From Rhizomys pruinosus (Eukaryota; Chordata; Mammalia; Rodentia; Spalacidae): a stretch of DNA of 64,000 nt. Every line of letters begins with the position of its first letter. Positions within the stretch are counted from its first letter, which is position 1. A model generated the notes under the pieces. The model had not been told where the DNA came from, did no database searches, and saw only the letters and a list, made by a program, of their open reading frames with translations. Both the position numbers and the translations under genes were made by a program. The stretch lies in assembly GCA_009823505.1 (NCBI GenBank), contig VZQC01006699.1, positions 1,812,930 through 1,876,929 of the forward strand, written 5' to 3'. This document shows positions 42,681 to 52,984 of this stretch, in pieces.

Positions 42681-42909
42681 AGTCTGGTTGGGGACAGAGA
42701 TTTGGCAGATATCCATTCTTTATATTATCAAGGAAGTCAAGTTCTTCCTTGAAAAGGAAGCATGGGTCCCACATATTCAAAAATTAAAGTCAAAACCAAG
42801 TCCAGAAGACCAGGAGAGCACAGACCAGGAGTTCCTCAGAGGCGGGAAGTCTTTCCTGTTGGTCTGTGTGTCCCTGTGACGAAGCACTGTTTGTAGAGGG
42901 GACACAGCC
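42681..42909 (-). repeat. Inverted repeat, right arm (229 bp)
   Basis: Begins AGTCTGGTTGGGGACAGAG and ends GTAGAGGGGACACAGCC, the reverse complement of the left arm. No TSD is apparent outside the arms. Overlapping open frames on both strands are by-products of the symmetry. Confidence 0.96.
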
Positions 42910-42931
42910 AGGCCTTCCTTTAGAATGAATG

Positions 42932-43170
42932 AGTGGAGTTTTAGGTGTAGCTCAGTTGATGAAGGCTGGCCTAGCATGCATGAAGTCTGGCGTTTGAGCC
43001 CCAAGTTGGCATAGACCGGGGAGTGTGGTACATGTCTGTAAGTCCTAGCACTTGAGAAGAGGGGGCAAGAGGGTCAGATGTTCAAGGTCATTTTCAACTA
43101 TATAGTGAATCTGAGGCCAATTTAGGATATATGAGACCCTACTTTTTTTATGAATGAATAAATAAATGAA
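42932..43170 (+). mobile_element. ID-B1 composite (B4-type)
   Basis: ID-like GGTGTAGCTCAGTTGATGAAG and GAAGTCTGGCGTTTGAGCC, then B1-like GAGTGTGGTACATGTCTG and ATGAGACCCTAC; tail GAATAAATAAATG. Confidence 0.75.
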
Positions 43171-43880
43171 TATTATTTCCAAAAGGCCAGGCTCAGTAGC
43201 TCAGGGTCCTGCTAGTTGAGAGGAAACAATAGCATCTGAGATGTCAGATGAGGAGACACAGCAAAATGCAGCAATCAGAGGTACATAAGTCAAAGTACGT
43301 AAGGGACATAAGTTGAGATGCAGTAAAATGTTGCATGTATTGTATGTATTATAATTTGGCTTCAATGCACTAACACCAGAAATGCTTTTCATGATGAGCT
43401 GACCAGTGTCTTGATTTTCTACATGCAGGGACCTTTGTCTAGCCATTGTGTAGCCATGATCTTGTCTACCCCATTGGGGATGTATTTAGTAGCTGGGAGT
43501 GAGCTCACAAGGCTGGCTTTTTCCTCCACTGCTGCCTGGGTAGGAACAGAAGGAAAGACAGGACACACTGAGAGTGTAGCCAGGCTTCTAGGAGCCAGAA
43601 AGCAGTGTCCATGGCGCACTCCTTAACATTATAAAAACTGGGAGGAAAGTCCAAAGTGGGAATTTCTCCAAACTGTATGGAAGGCAAGCCAAGACACTCC
43701 TAATAAAACAGCCTAAACATAAAGGCTTGGCACATTCTTAAGACAAGGAGGACAGTTGGGGTCAGTGATGAAGCTGTGCCCTGTCTGCATTTAGCATCTG
43801 GAGTGCTGGAAACTTCCTAGACTGATGAGGTGGTTCTGGAAGATTCTTTACAGGCTAGAAGTATCATGTAGGGAAAAAGC
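43171..43880. other. Low-repeat stretch
   Basis: No family recognised. Overlapping short frames on both strands at 43411-43687 lack domains. Confidence 0.35.
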
Positions 43881-43935
<55 letters not shown>

Positions 43936-43939
43936 AAAA

Positions 43940-43991
<52 letters not shown>

Positions 43992-44117
43992 AAAAGAAAG
44001 GAAGGAAGGAAGGAAGGAAGGAAGGAAGGAAGGAAAGAAAGAGAAAGAAAGAAAGGGAGAGAGAAAGAAAGAAAGGGAGAGAGAAAGAAAGAAAGGGAGA
44101 GAGAGAGGGGGAGAAAG
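43881..44117. repeat. Purine tract, (GAAA)n then (GGAA)n then GA-rich
   Basis: About 237 bp almost purely A and G on the plus strand. Substructure: GAAA units, GGAA units (44000-44034), then a GAAAGAAAGGGAGA unit repeated three times. Confidence 0.97.
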
Positions 44118-44500
44118 ACTTGTCAGGTGATTCATAAGAAAAGTATTTTCAAGTCACGGAAAGTGCAACGGTATACCATCTCCACATTTAGAGATGAATA
44201 AAAAAGGCACAAGGAGAGGAAATGGGCTGTCCTGGGCTTCCAGTTAACTACAGCCCAGCTTGACTTCCTTATATAGGTCTCTGCTGCACATACGCTCTTA
44301 GTGTAGGTTTCTAAAACCAAAAGTTTTTATTTATAGGCAAGCAAACCCCAATTTTCCTAAATTCTCCCTAAAGATGATGCTGGCCAAACCTTAATTTGTG
44401 TGATCACCAGGCCTGGGGCCCCTCCTTTCTTCCTGTCTAGAGACCCCTGGAGAAACTAGGCTACCTCTCCAGGCCTCTAACTCTTTCTCCTTTCTCTCCT
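44118..44500. other. Spacer between purine and pyrimidine tracts
   Basis: Ordinary base composition; no repeat or exon recognised. Confidence 0.4.
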
Positions 44501-44521
44501 CCTTCACCTTGGCCTTCAGCA

Positions 44522-44872
44522 CCTTCTCCTCTTCCCCCTCCTCTTCCTCCTCCTCTTCTTCCTCTTTCTCCTCCTCTTCCCCCCTCCTCCTCTTTCTCCT
44601 CCTCTTCCTCCTTCTCCTCTTCCTCCTCCTCTTCCTCTTCCTCCTCCTCTTCCCCCTCCTCTTCCTCCTCCTCTTCCCCCTCCTCTTCCTCCTCCTCTTC
44701 CCCCTCCTCTTCCTCTTTCTCCTCCTCTTCCCCCTCCTCTTCCTCTTTCTCCTCTTCTTACCCCCTCCTCCTCCTCTTCTTCCTTCTCCCCTTCGTCCTC
44801 TTCTTTCTTCTCCCCTTCCTTCTCCTTTTCTCCCTTTCCTTCTTTTTTCTTCCTTTCTCCTTCATTCCATCT
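44522..44872. repeat. Pyrimidine tract, (TCC/TTC)n
   Basis: About 350 bp almost purely C and T, with a higher-order CTCCTCTTCCCC unit. The 224-codon frame reading through it is a translation of the repeat. Confidence 0.97.
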
Positions 44873-45495
44873 CTGTCTCTTTACCCACCCCTCCTCTTCC
44901 CTGTCCATCTTCTTCCCTTCGCAGTCCTTCTCTCTTTCCCTCTCCCCATTTCTTTCTTGTCACTGAGCCCTCCCAGTCCCTGTTGTCTGCACAGGCCCAG
45001 TTCCAGTTCTGTCCTAGCCTGGCTGGAGGACAGCCCTGTAACTGGTTTGCTGCTAATGAATTGGCCAGGAGAACAAAACACCACAGCTTTCCTGGAACTA
45101 TTTTGTCATCTACAGTTAGAACCCATGAAACCTCATACTTTGGAAAAGAACACATGTCATTGGGGTTTGTTTATTTGCTTTAGGATGTCAGGACCCCCAT
45201 TTTACCCCACCCTGAATGTTTGTCCCACTATAGAACTCATGCAGATGACAAAAAGTTAAAGGAAGCTCCACCCGTGTAGCATTTCCTCAGTCATTTCCCT
45301 GCTTCGGGATTGCCTAGCAGGGCCAAGGAGGGAAAATTCTTGTTATTTAGAGACCAGTGGACGGTGGGGCCAAGCTTGGCAGCTGTAAAGGGCTGAGTAA
45401 ATCTTGAAACCCTGGGGCTAAAAGAGCCCTCAAACAGCAGCAGTAAGGCCAGCCTTCTCCTCTAAGATGAGGAAACTGAAGCCAGACAGGTTGCC
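44873..45495. other. Low-repeat stretch
   Basis: Pyrimidine-rich at its start, then ordinary sequence with no recognised repeat or exon. Confidence 0.35.
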
Positions 45496-45875
45496 TGGTA
45501 TTTAGATTAAATTGTGTTTCTCAATGTTTACATATCTAAGTCCCAATAAGGAGCCCCTTAGAACATGGCCTTATTTAGAGATATGATCTTTACAGAGGCA
45601 ATTAAGTTAAAATGAGGTCACTGGGGTGGGCCCTAGTCTAATATTACTGGAGTTCTGATAGGAAAGGACACATCGACTCTGAGACAAGTGCACAGGGAAA
45701 GATCACAGGAACATGAAGACCAGCCATATGCAAGCTAAAGAGGGAATGAATGGTCCTTCCCTCACAGCCTCAGAAATACCCAACCATGCCAACTTCCAGC
45801 CTCCAGAACTGGCAGACAATTTCTGTTAGGGAAGCTACTCAGTTTGTGCTTTGTGATAGCAGCCCTAGCAAAGAA
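45496..45875 (+). mobile_element. MaLR (MLT1-like) LTR, sense
   Basis: Order fits MLT1: TCTAAGTCCCAATAAGGAG, ACATGGCCTTATTTAGAG, AAGTTAAAATGAGGTCACTG, GGTGGGCCCTAGTCTAAT, CCAGCCTCCAGAACTGGCAG, TTGTGATAGCAGCCCTAGC. Confidence 0.88.
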
Positions 45876-46258
45876 AAGGATGGGAAACCTCAATTCTGGA
45901 GTCACCCAAGGATCTGGTCCCCAACTCCCTATGTACTGCTCCTTCAAGGCACCCTGCCTCCAGGCTAGTCAGGAGTCAAGTGACTTCATATGACAAGGTT
46001 ACTTTCACAAGGGACAGCAGTCAGGGACTGGCAGTGCAGCCTCTCCATCTTGTAGGCTGGAACCTGCACATATAAGCAGAGGCGAGAAGACGCTCCCATC
46101 CCCTGAGCCAGTTCTGAAGCTGTCCCCATTGAACGATTTCCACACAGTCTGGGAAGGGGCATTCTCCTTTTTCTGTGGTTGACATGACATTTTTAGCTTT
46201 TATATTAAATTTCTTTAAAATTTACCCAAGCGTTTCATTCTTTCTTATTCATTCTGTT

Positions 46259-46285
<27 letters not shown>
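45876..46285. other. Low-repeat stretch
   Basis: Nothing recognised before the next B1. Confidence 0.35.
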
Positions 46286-46289
<4 letters not shown>

Positions 46290-46290
<1 letters not shown>

Positions 46291-46460
46291 TAATTTGTTT
46301 GTTTTGTTTGAGGCAGGGTCCCATGTAGCCCAGGCCGGCCTTGAACTTGCTGTGAAGCCGAGGCTGGTTTTGAACTCTCAATTCTTCTGCCTCCACCTCA
46401 TAAGTGCAGGTGGGGGGACGGGGGTGGTTTGAGGTTCCGGGTGTGTGGCACCGCGCCCCA
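46290..46460 (-). mobile_element. B1-like SINE, old
   Basis: Antisense: GTTTGAGGCAGGGTCCCATG, GCCTTGAACTTGCTGTG, GGTTTTGAACTCTCAATTC, GTGTGGCACCGCGCCCC; a GTTT/T-rich tail side and a G-rich insertion near 46410. Confidence 0.75.
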
Positions 46461-46629
46461 CTCATTCTTTAGTATCTCTTTTGGTGAGAACATTTTCAGC
46501 TTAGCCCCTTTCACCTTTTGCTGTGTCCAGAACTGTGTTCGTTATCATTACTTGTGGCATCTCTGATCTTTATCAGGTTAAAATTATGAATGGGCCTGAA
46601 TTTCAATTTTGCATATAAACTACTCTGGT

Positions 46630-47042
46630 AAATTTCAACTGTCAACCTGACACATCATCGAATCACCTGGGGAGGGAGTCTTAATGAGGGATTATGCAGA
46701 TCAGACTGGCCTGTGGACCTGTCTGTGAGCAACTGTCTTGATTGTTAATTGATGTAAATAGACCCAGCCTGCTCTGAGTGGCAGCCTTCCCTAGACTGGG
46801 CCCTGAGCTGTAAGTAGAGTGCAGAAAGCTAGCAACCACCAAGCTGGCAGCAGGGGTGCATTAGTTTCTCTCTGCTCTAGATTGTGGGTGTCATCTGGCC
46901 AGCTGTCTCAGGCTCCTGCCTCTATGACTTCTGTGCATTGATGGACTATAACCTGGTATTGGGATCTAAAACAAATCCCTTCTCTTCTATGTTGCTTTTC
47001 ATCAGGATATTTTTTCACAGCAACAGAAAGGAAACTAGAACA
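46630..47042. mobile_element. LTR-like interspersed repeat
   Basis: CAACTGTCAACCTGACACATC start, CTTGATTGTTAATTGATGTA, CTGAGCTGTAAGTAGAGTGC, ATTGATGGACTATAACCTGG, CACAGCAACAGAAAGGAAAC, ending near TAGAACA. This matches the layout of a common mammalian ERVL/MaLR-like LTR; I cannot name the subfamily. Confidence 0.65.
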
Positions 47043-47082
47043 TGAACCTTGCCAGTTTTTAAATCATAGGACCATTTGTTTT

Positions 47083-47211
47083 GCTTGCTTTGAGACAAAG
47101 TCTCAGTGGCTTAGAACTCAGAAGAAACCAGGCTGGCCTCATAACTTGCATCATTTTACTGCCTCTGCCTTCTGAGTGCTGAGATTATAGGCGAGTGCAC
47201 CATGCCTTGCT
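47083..47211 (-). mobile_element. B1 SINE, diverged
   Basis: Antisense: CTTTGAGACAAAGTCTCAG, CAGGCTGGCCTCATAACTTG, GAGTGCTGAGATTATAGG. Confidence 0.83.
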
Positions 47212-47729
47212 GCAGGAACACTTTTGAGGGATGGAATGACACGGCTACTTGGAAATGACTCTTCCCAATACATGAAATTCCAACCCCAAAGGAGCTAAAC
47301 TATCACCAAGGACTCAAGCTGTCTCTCTTCCAAAATGAGGTCTTCCAGGGAGACAAGGGGATCAGGTGACTTGGGTAGGCTCAGGTGGCCAGAGCAAAGC
47401 ATTCTATCTGTCATTCTATCTGCATGAGCTTGAGAATTTTCCAGAGAAATCCTGGTGGACAGGTGAAGAGCTGGGGACAGGCACTGGCACCAGGGGACAG
47501 GGGTTAGCCAGCTGGCCCTAGGGGAGCACTCCTTAGGAAATGTGCTTCTGTTACTACCAAAGCCTGCCAGAGAAATGTGTGGCTTATTCATGAATGCCCA
47601 TGTCACAGAAGGGTGTAACCATGTGGGCTTGGGATGAACAGGTTTCAGAGTTTAGGCTTTCATAACATCTGTTGCAAAAAGAGGACATTGAAAAGTGGTT
47701 GGCAGCTTTTAATTTTAATAAAAATAGTA
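47212..47729. other. Low-repeat stretch
   Basis: 103-codon minus frame at 47295-47606 has no recognised domain. Confidence 0.35.
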
Positions 47730-47899
47730 GGGGCTAGGGAGAGAGCTCAGTTGAAGTGCTCTCCTTGCAGGCACGAGGAACTGAGTTTGCGGCTTGGGTC
47801 CCACAGGTGGCGGGAGAGAACTAATTCCCAAGAGTTTTCCTCTGACCTCCACATGTGTACACCTGTACTCACACATGCATACACACAAAATAAATACAA
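47730..47899 (+). mobile_element. B3 SINE
   Basis: Sense: GGGGCTAGGGAGAGAGCTC, TTTTCCTCTGACCTCCACATG, ACACACAAAATAAATAC tail. Confidence 0.82.
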
Positions 47900-47900
47900 T

Positions 47901-48006
47901 TTTTTTTGAGACAGGGTCTCCCTATAGCCCCAGCTGGCCTGGAACTCACACTGTAGAGATCCACTCACAGAGATCCACCCAAAGGCTTGCGCCACTACGC
48001 CCAGTT
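47901..48006 (-). mobile_element. B1 SINE with internal deletion
   Basis: Antisense: TTTTTGAGACAGGGTCTCCC, CACAGAGATCCACCC, then GGCTTGCGCCACTACGCCC; the GTGCTGGGATT block is lost. Confidence 0.9.
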
Positions 48007-48020
48007 TAAAAACGGTTCTA
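48007..48020 (-). mobile_element. Possible B2 fragment split by B1
   Basis: AAAAACGGTTCTA matches antisense B2 and would continue into TTAGCCACCAGGTGG at 48183 if the B1 between is removed. Confidence 0.5.
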
Positions 48021-48173
48021 GCCAGGCGTGGTGGTGCACGCCTTTAATCCTAGCACTCGGGAGGCAGAGGCAGGCGGACCTTTGTGAGTTCAAGGCCAGC
48101 CTGGTCTACAGAGTGAGTTCCAGGACAGCTGGGGCTACAGGGAGACCCTGTCTTGAAAGTCCAAAAAAAAAAA
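48021..48173 (+). mobile_element. B1 SINE
   Basis: Complete sense B1, GCCAGGCGTGGTGGTGCACG to CCCTGTCTTGAAAGTCC and an A tail. Confidence 0.96.
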
Positions 48174-48271
48174 AAGTGTTTTTAGCCACCAGGTGGGTGC
48201 TGGGAATTGAACCCAGGTCCTATGCAAGAGCAGTCGGCACTCTTAACCACTGAGCCATCTCTCCAGCCCCC
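48174..48271 (-). mobile_element. B2 SINE, head portion
   Basis: Antisense head part only: GCCACCAGGTGGGTGCTGG, CACTGAGCCATCTCTCCAGC. Confidence 0.92.
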
Positions 48272-48299
48272 AAATAAATACAGTTTAAAGACAACAATA

Positions 48300-48525
48300 G
48301 GCTGGAGAGATGGCCTAGCGGTTAAGAGCCCCGACTGCTCTTGCAGAGGACCTGGGTTCGATCCCCAGCACCCACATGGCGGCTAAAAACCGTCTGTAAC
48401 TCCAATTCCAGGAGAACTGGAATCCCAGACCCTCTTCTGACCTCCGCAGCATTGCACGACATGGGTACACAAACCTACATGCAGATGGTACATTCATACA
48501 CATACAAAAATAAATTAAAAAAAAA
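48300..48525 (+). mobile_element. B2 SINE, duplicated subfamily, partly deleted
   Basis: Head GGCTGGAGAGATGGCCTAGCG, first unit AACTCCAATTCCAGGAG, then a shortened second unit (AACTGGAATCCCAG). Confidence 0.94.
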
Positions 48526-48528
48526 TTT

Positions 48529-48682
48529 GTTTGGTGGTGCACGCCTTTAATCCTAGCACTTGGGAGGCAGAGGCAGGTGGATCTTTGTGAGTTCAAGGCC
48601 AGCCTAGTCTACAGAGCAAATTCCAGGACAGCTGGGGCTACAGGGAGACCCTATCTCAAAAATACAAAAAACACACAAAAAA
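48529..48682 (+). mobile_element. B1 SINE
   Basis: Sense B1 lacking the first bases: TTGGTGGTGCACGCCTTTAATC to CCCTATCTCAAAAATAC; tail runs into (CAA)n at 48686-48710. Confidence 0.95.
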
Positions 48683-48724
48683 ACCCAAACAACAACAACA
48701 ACAACAATAAAACAAACAAAAAAT

Positions 48725-49020
48725 TGGGCATAGTGGTGTGGATTTGTAATCCCAGCATTTGGCAGGCTAAGGCAGGTGGGAAATGTCTGGGCCTTCTTGG
48801 CCAGCTAGTCTGTCCTACTCAGAGAGTCCCAAGCCAGTGAGAGACCTGCCTTAGAGAAGAAAAAGAAGAAGCAGAAGAAGAAGGAGGAGGAGGAGGAGGA
48901 GGAGGAAGAGGAGGAGGAGGAGGAGCAGGATTAAAAAAAAGGTGGACAGCACCTGAGGTATAACACCAGAGGTTGTCCTTTGGCCTCCACATTCACACAC
49001 ATGTACATGGTTATCTACAT
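48725..49020 (+). mobile_element. B4-type SINE, 5'-truncated, with triplet expansion
   Basis: B1-like GGGCATAGTGGTGTGGATTTG, then a (GAA)n/(GGA)n run (48854-48930) in its linker, then GGTGGACAGCACCTGAGG and CCTCCACATTCACACACATG. Confidence 0.8.
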
Positions 49021-49024
49021 CTAA

Positions 49025-50038
49025 TGAACATATGAACATACAATATAATCAAAGTACTAATCTTCTATTATCAAATATGGCTATTTTAACATTGTTTGAA
49101 GTCAAAAGGACAAACCTAAGAACAGTAACAGACTTTCTATTTTCTCCTCACCAAGGATATACTTGTAATATATTTTTCAAATAGAAAAAAAAATCACAGT
49201 GTAATCTCCAATTTATCATTGCTACCTCCCATGCTGTTTTTGATGCACCCCAGACCCTTGTGGGTACTCAGCACAGGGAGCCCAGAGTTCTTTCTGTCTA
49301 GGAGGATAGGGAGTCCTGAGAGACTTAACTGTTCCCCTTTGTAGCTCCCTCACTTGTATAAAAGCAGACCTCACCTGTCCCGAGTCTTGTTTCTCTTCTA
49401 AGTGAGTGTGTTGGCTAGCGTGTATCAGTTCTCAAAAGGATATGTCAACCCCCAAACAAGTGATGTTCCGCCTTGCTTCAGGTTAGGTACTTGCAGAAAC
49501 AGAATCTGAGACTAGGATCGGGGTTTGAGTAGGCTATCTGAAAGTTTTCCTAGCGTGGGAATGCGGATGTGAGAGTGAGGAGTAAAGGCACGGCAGCAAG
49601 ATGCAGGTTATCTCCAGGGCAGCTGGACACATGGGGCCCTGCCTAGTGCCCTTGGAGCATGGCTGGAATCCCGCTCTGTAATTTCTGTTCCTGAAGGCAT
49701 GCATTGCCAGCATTCCCCACCTGCTACGCACAAGCAGTCACAGCTCACCAGCCCTTAGATAACAGCTCGTGCCTTGCAGACCTGGTAGGGCAACAAAGGC
49801 ATCATCTCTACCTCCTGCAGTCTTGGAGCCTTGATCTGAAATTCTAACTCTAATTCTGCTCTCCCACGGAGAGGAAAGAGACCCATAACTCACCTCTTTT
49901 TCTCTAAAAAAAAAAAAAAATTACATTCTACTTAAATAAAGTGGTCTCACTTTCTTCAGTGATGTAGTCATAGTACAGTTAATCTTATAAATAACCTCTC
50001 ACCCATATTCATATAAACAGTCCTAGTTAAACTTATTC
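49025..50038. other. Low-repeat stretch
   Basis: No family recognised with confidence; a 15-bp A run at 49906-49920 only. Confidence 0.4.
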
Positions 50039-50051
50039 ACACACACACACG

Positions 50052-50101
<50 letters not shown>
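50039..50101. repeat. (CA)n microsatellite
   Basis: CA run with two interruptions near its start, about 63 bp. Confidence 0.96.
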
Positions 50102-50103
<2 letters not shown>

Positions 50104-50565
50104 CATACAGATACACACAGTCATATATACATCTATGTCCCTACTTGATCGATTGGTCCTGGCTGCCCAGAGTTACTGTATTGAGAATTTTGGAGCTCAA
50201 GGTAGAAGAGTAAGATAGATTCCAGATTTCAATCTGAAGTGACCCCATAAGTTCCTGGGTTGAAAGGTGGTCTTCAGATAGTGGTGCTGTTTTGTGGGGT
50301 GGGGTCTAGCTAGAGGAAGGGGGTCACTCGGCAGGTCTTACCCTTGCCCCTTCTGTTACTCTTTGCTTTGTGTTTACCATGTAGTGAGTAGCCCCTACCA
50401 CATGCTCCTACTGTTCTGGCTTACTAAGGGGCCAGAATCGATGGAAACAAGAACTCTGAACTGAATACATCAGCTCAAAGAAGTCCATCCTCCCTAGTTG
50501 TCAGGTTATTTTTTCAATGGTAATGAAAAGTGTAACACAGTTGGCTAGGTATCAGTCCCTAAGGG
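50102..50565. other. Low-repeat stretch
   Basis: No recognised element. Confidence 0.35.
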
Positions 50566-50850
50566 GGCACATCTTAGTCTGTTTCCTGCTGCTATAACAC
50601 AACAACCAACACCGAATTGTTTCTGAAGACTAAGGTTTATTTTGGCTTACAGTTCTGGAGGCTGGGAAATCCAAGATCTGCCAGGCGCATTAAGTGACGG
50701 CCACTTGCTGCTTCAATTTATAGCATAAAGATGGAAAGGGAAGTAGAATGTAGAAAAGGCAAAGCACAAGGGGTGGCCACACTTTACAACATGAGCCCTG
50801 GCTGAGGATGAACCTAACAGGGGTAGGAAAAGATTCCGCTGGAAAACTCT
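50566..50850 (-). mobile_element. MaLR (MST/MLT1-like) LTR
   Basis: Antisense: CATCTTAGTCTGTTTCCTGC, GCTATAACACAACAACC, TTGGCTTACAGTTCTGGAGG, CTGGGAAATCCAAGATCTGC. Confidence 0.82.
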
Positions 50851-50954
50851 CAAGCAGTGAGCTGTGAACACGCGAGATGTAGAATCTGTAACGTCATCTT
50901 CCTTTTCTTCCAGGAAAGTGCTACATGTACATAGACTGCAAGGACAATTAAAAA

Positions 50955-51106
50955 ATTGTTTTTTGTCTTTTCGAGACAGGGTCTCCCTGTAGACCAGGCT
51001 GGCCTGGAGCTCACTCTGTAGATCAGGCTGGCCTGAACTCACAGAGATCCACCTGCCTCTGCCTTCCAAGTGCTAGGATTAAAGACATGCGCCACCACTG
51101 CGGGTA
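50955..51106 (-). mobile_element. B1 SINE with TSD
   Basis: Antisense B1 with CGAGACAGGGTCTCCC and AAAGACATGCGCCACCAC; GACAATTAAA flanks both ends. A GTAGACCAGGCTGGCC segment is present twice in variant form. Confidence 0.94.
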
Positions 51107-51128
51107 ATGACAATTAAATTTTTATATA

Positions 51129-51408
51129 ATGCTGGAGAGGTGGCTCAGCCGTTTAGAGCACTAGCTGCTCTTGCAGAAGACCTGGGTTCAGTTTCCAGAA
51201 ACCACATGGTGGCTAACAACCATCCATACTCTAGTTCAAGGAGATAAGATGGCCTCTTCTGGCCTCTGGGGGCACCAAGCATGAATGTGGCATACATACA
51301 TACATACATGAATGTGGCATACATACATGCATACACACATGAAGGTGGCATACATACATACATACATGCATGCAGCCAAACATACACATAAAATAGAAAC
51401 AAATCTTT
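51129..51408 (+). mobile_element. B2 SINE with repeated 3' segment
   Basis: Sense B2 head ATGCTGGAGAGGTGGCTCAG. Near the 3' end ATGARTGTGGCATACATAC recurs three times (about 51282, 51309, 51341) with CATA-rich linkers. Confidence 0.92.
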
Positions 51409-51422
51409 AAAAATTTAGTATA

Positions 51423-51659
51423 GGGGCTGGAGAGATGGCCTAGTGGTTAAGAGCGCCGACTGCTAGTGCAGAGGACTCAGGTTCCATTCCCAGCACCCAC
51501 ATGGCAGCTGAGAACTGTCTTTAACTCCAGTTCCAGGAGAACTCCAGTTCCAGGGGAATTTGACACCCTCTTCGGACCTCTGAGGCATTGCACGACAAGG
51601 GTGCACAAACCTACATGCAGACATTCATACACATACAAGAATAAATAAAAACTAAAAAA
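51423..51659 (+). mobile_element. B2 SINE, duplicated subfamily, intermediate form
   Basis: Head GGGGCTGGAGAGATGGCCTAG. Both 17-bp units present, but the first reads CTTTAACTCCAGTTCCAGG as in the single-unit copies. Flanked by AATTTAGTATA / AAATTAGTATA. Confidence 0.96.
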
Positions 51660-51664
51660 AAATT

Positions 51665-52040
51665 AGTATATTTTTGTCAGAGTTTTCATGTGTCTGTGGA
51701 TGCTGTCACCATTGCTATAAGTTCATACGAGCAATTCCCAGAAGCCCAGAGGGCTGTTTCCCTATGATCATGCTCCACCCTGGCACTCACAATCTTTCCA
51801 TTCCGTGTCCTGTAACAGTCCCTGATCCCGGGGTGAGTGAGGTTTAACCTGACTCCTATCCAGGGACACACATTCTGCAGTCTCTTATTCTTTACATTTT
51901 GGCCAATTGTGGCCTTCTCTGTTCATTGCCCTCTGTTGCATAAGGAAGCTTCACAGAGCTGGGGAAATGGGCAGGAGGCCCAACCTGAGCTGAGGAACTG
52001 TTGGCAGCTGATCACTGCTGCGTGAGGGAGAGTCGATCTT
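51665..52040. other. Low-repeat stretch
   Basis: Nothing recognised; runs into an L1 3' UTR. Confidence 0.35.
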
Positions 52041-52260
52041 GAAGGGAGTCACTCGAGCTGGGCTGATCAGGCTCCAGTGGATGGACTCACACCGAGGGAC
52101 ATCTGGGTACACAAACTTGACTTGGTAGACCGTAACATATCAATGTCAGAACCCATGAAATCCTGTGGGTGGGCAATGGGGGCTGCAGATAGCGGAGGGA
52201 GTGTAAGCATGACTAAGATGTATGAAATTCACAAAAATTCAATAAAAATGTACATTGTGC
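52041..52260 (+). mobile_element. Rodent L1 3' UTR end
   Basis: GGCTCCAGTGGATGGACTCAC, CGAGGGACATCTGGGTACAC, GTGGGCAATGGGGGC, then GTATGAAATTCACAAAAATTC and AATAAAAATG. Same family layout as the segment at 19925. Confidence 0.82.
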
Positions 52261-52271
52261 GTGTTTGCATG

Positions 52272-52326
52272 TGATTTTCAGAAGTTGGTTCTCTCCTTCC
52301 ACCATGTGGGCTGTGCCGGAGGTTAA
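52272..52326 (-). mobile_element. B3 fragment
   Basis: Antisense: GAAGTTGGTTCTCTCCTTCC, ACCATGTGGGCTGTGCCGG. Confidence 0.65.
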
Positions 52327-52409
52327 AGTGAGGAGCACAGCAAAACTCTCAAAAGGCAGTGTGCTCTAGTGCTGATGCAGAGGACATTCCGGGGTCTGCT
52401 GTCAACACG

Positions 52410-52980
52410 GAAAGACGTAAACTTACCTTAAAATTTTTCAAATGTCCAAATGTTGCTAGTACCTGGCCCTGAGAAGTGTAAGCCTGTAATAGTTAAATCT
52501 CCAAATTCACATATGATACGACTCTTCTACTGATGGTCCCCAGCTGCCACAGGCAGGGCTGGGCCCTTGTAAGAGCTGCAGAGTGCGTTCTGCAACATGA
52601 GGCCTTTTTACTGCCTTCTTTACTCTGCTCACACTTAGAGCTTTGCTCTTCCTCTCATGTTAAGTACACACACGATACATATGCATACACATACACACAC
52701 AAACACACTCATACACACATACTCTCACACATACAGAGTTTGGCTCCTTTCTTCTGTAACACAAAAGGATGTTTCAGATAGATTAATGTAAAAGATCCCA
52801 GTACTGGGGACTGTATTAAGAGTTTTGTGCAGGTGAGACACTCCCTTTCCTAGTAATCTAAATCTTCAGTTTCTGACCTCAATTACCTAAAGACTCAAGA
52901 CTGATAATATTCAGGGTTGGACAGAGGTGGAGCCATAGGCTCCTCCTCACAGGAGGAAGATCACTGCAAACAGTTTCATT
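52410..52980. other. Low-repeat stretch with CA-rich segment
   Basis: 52660-52735 is CA/TACA-rich. Otherwise no family recognised. Confidence 0.4.
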
Positions 52981-52984
52981 TCAC

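Noticed and set aside
42394..42780. 128-codon minus frame and similar frame at 42688-42879
   Set aside because: They mirror each other because of the inverted repeat; no domain, so not called as a gene.
43825..44135. Lys-Glu-Arg-rich frames on the purine tract
   Set aside because: Direct translation of GAAA/GGAA units.
44509..45183. 224-codon open frame rich in Ser, Leu and Phe
   Set aside because: It reads through the TCC/TTC tract; composition and length follow from the repeat.
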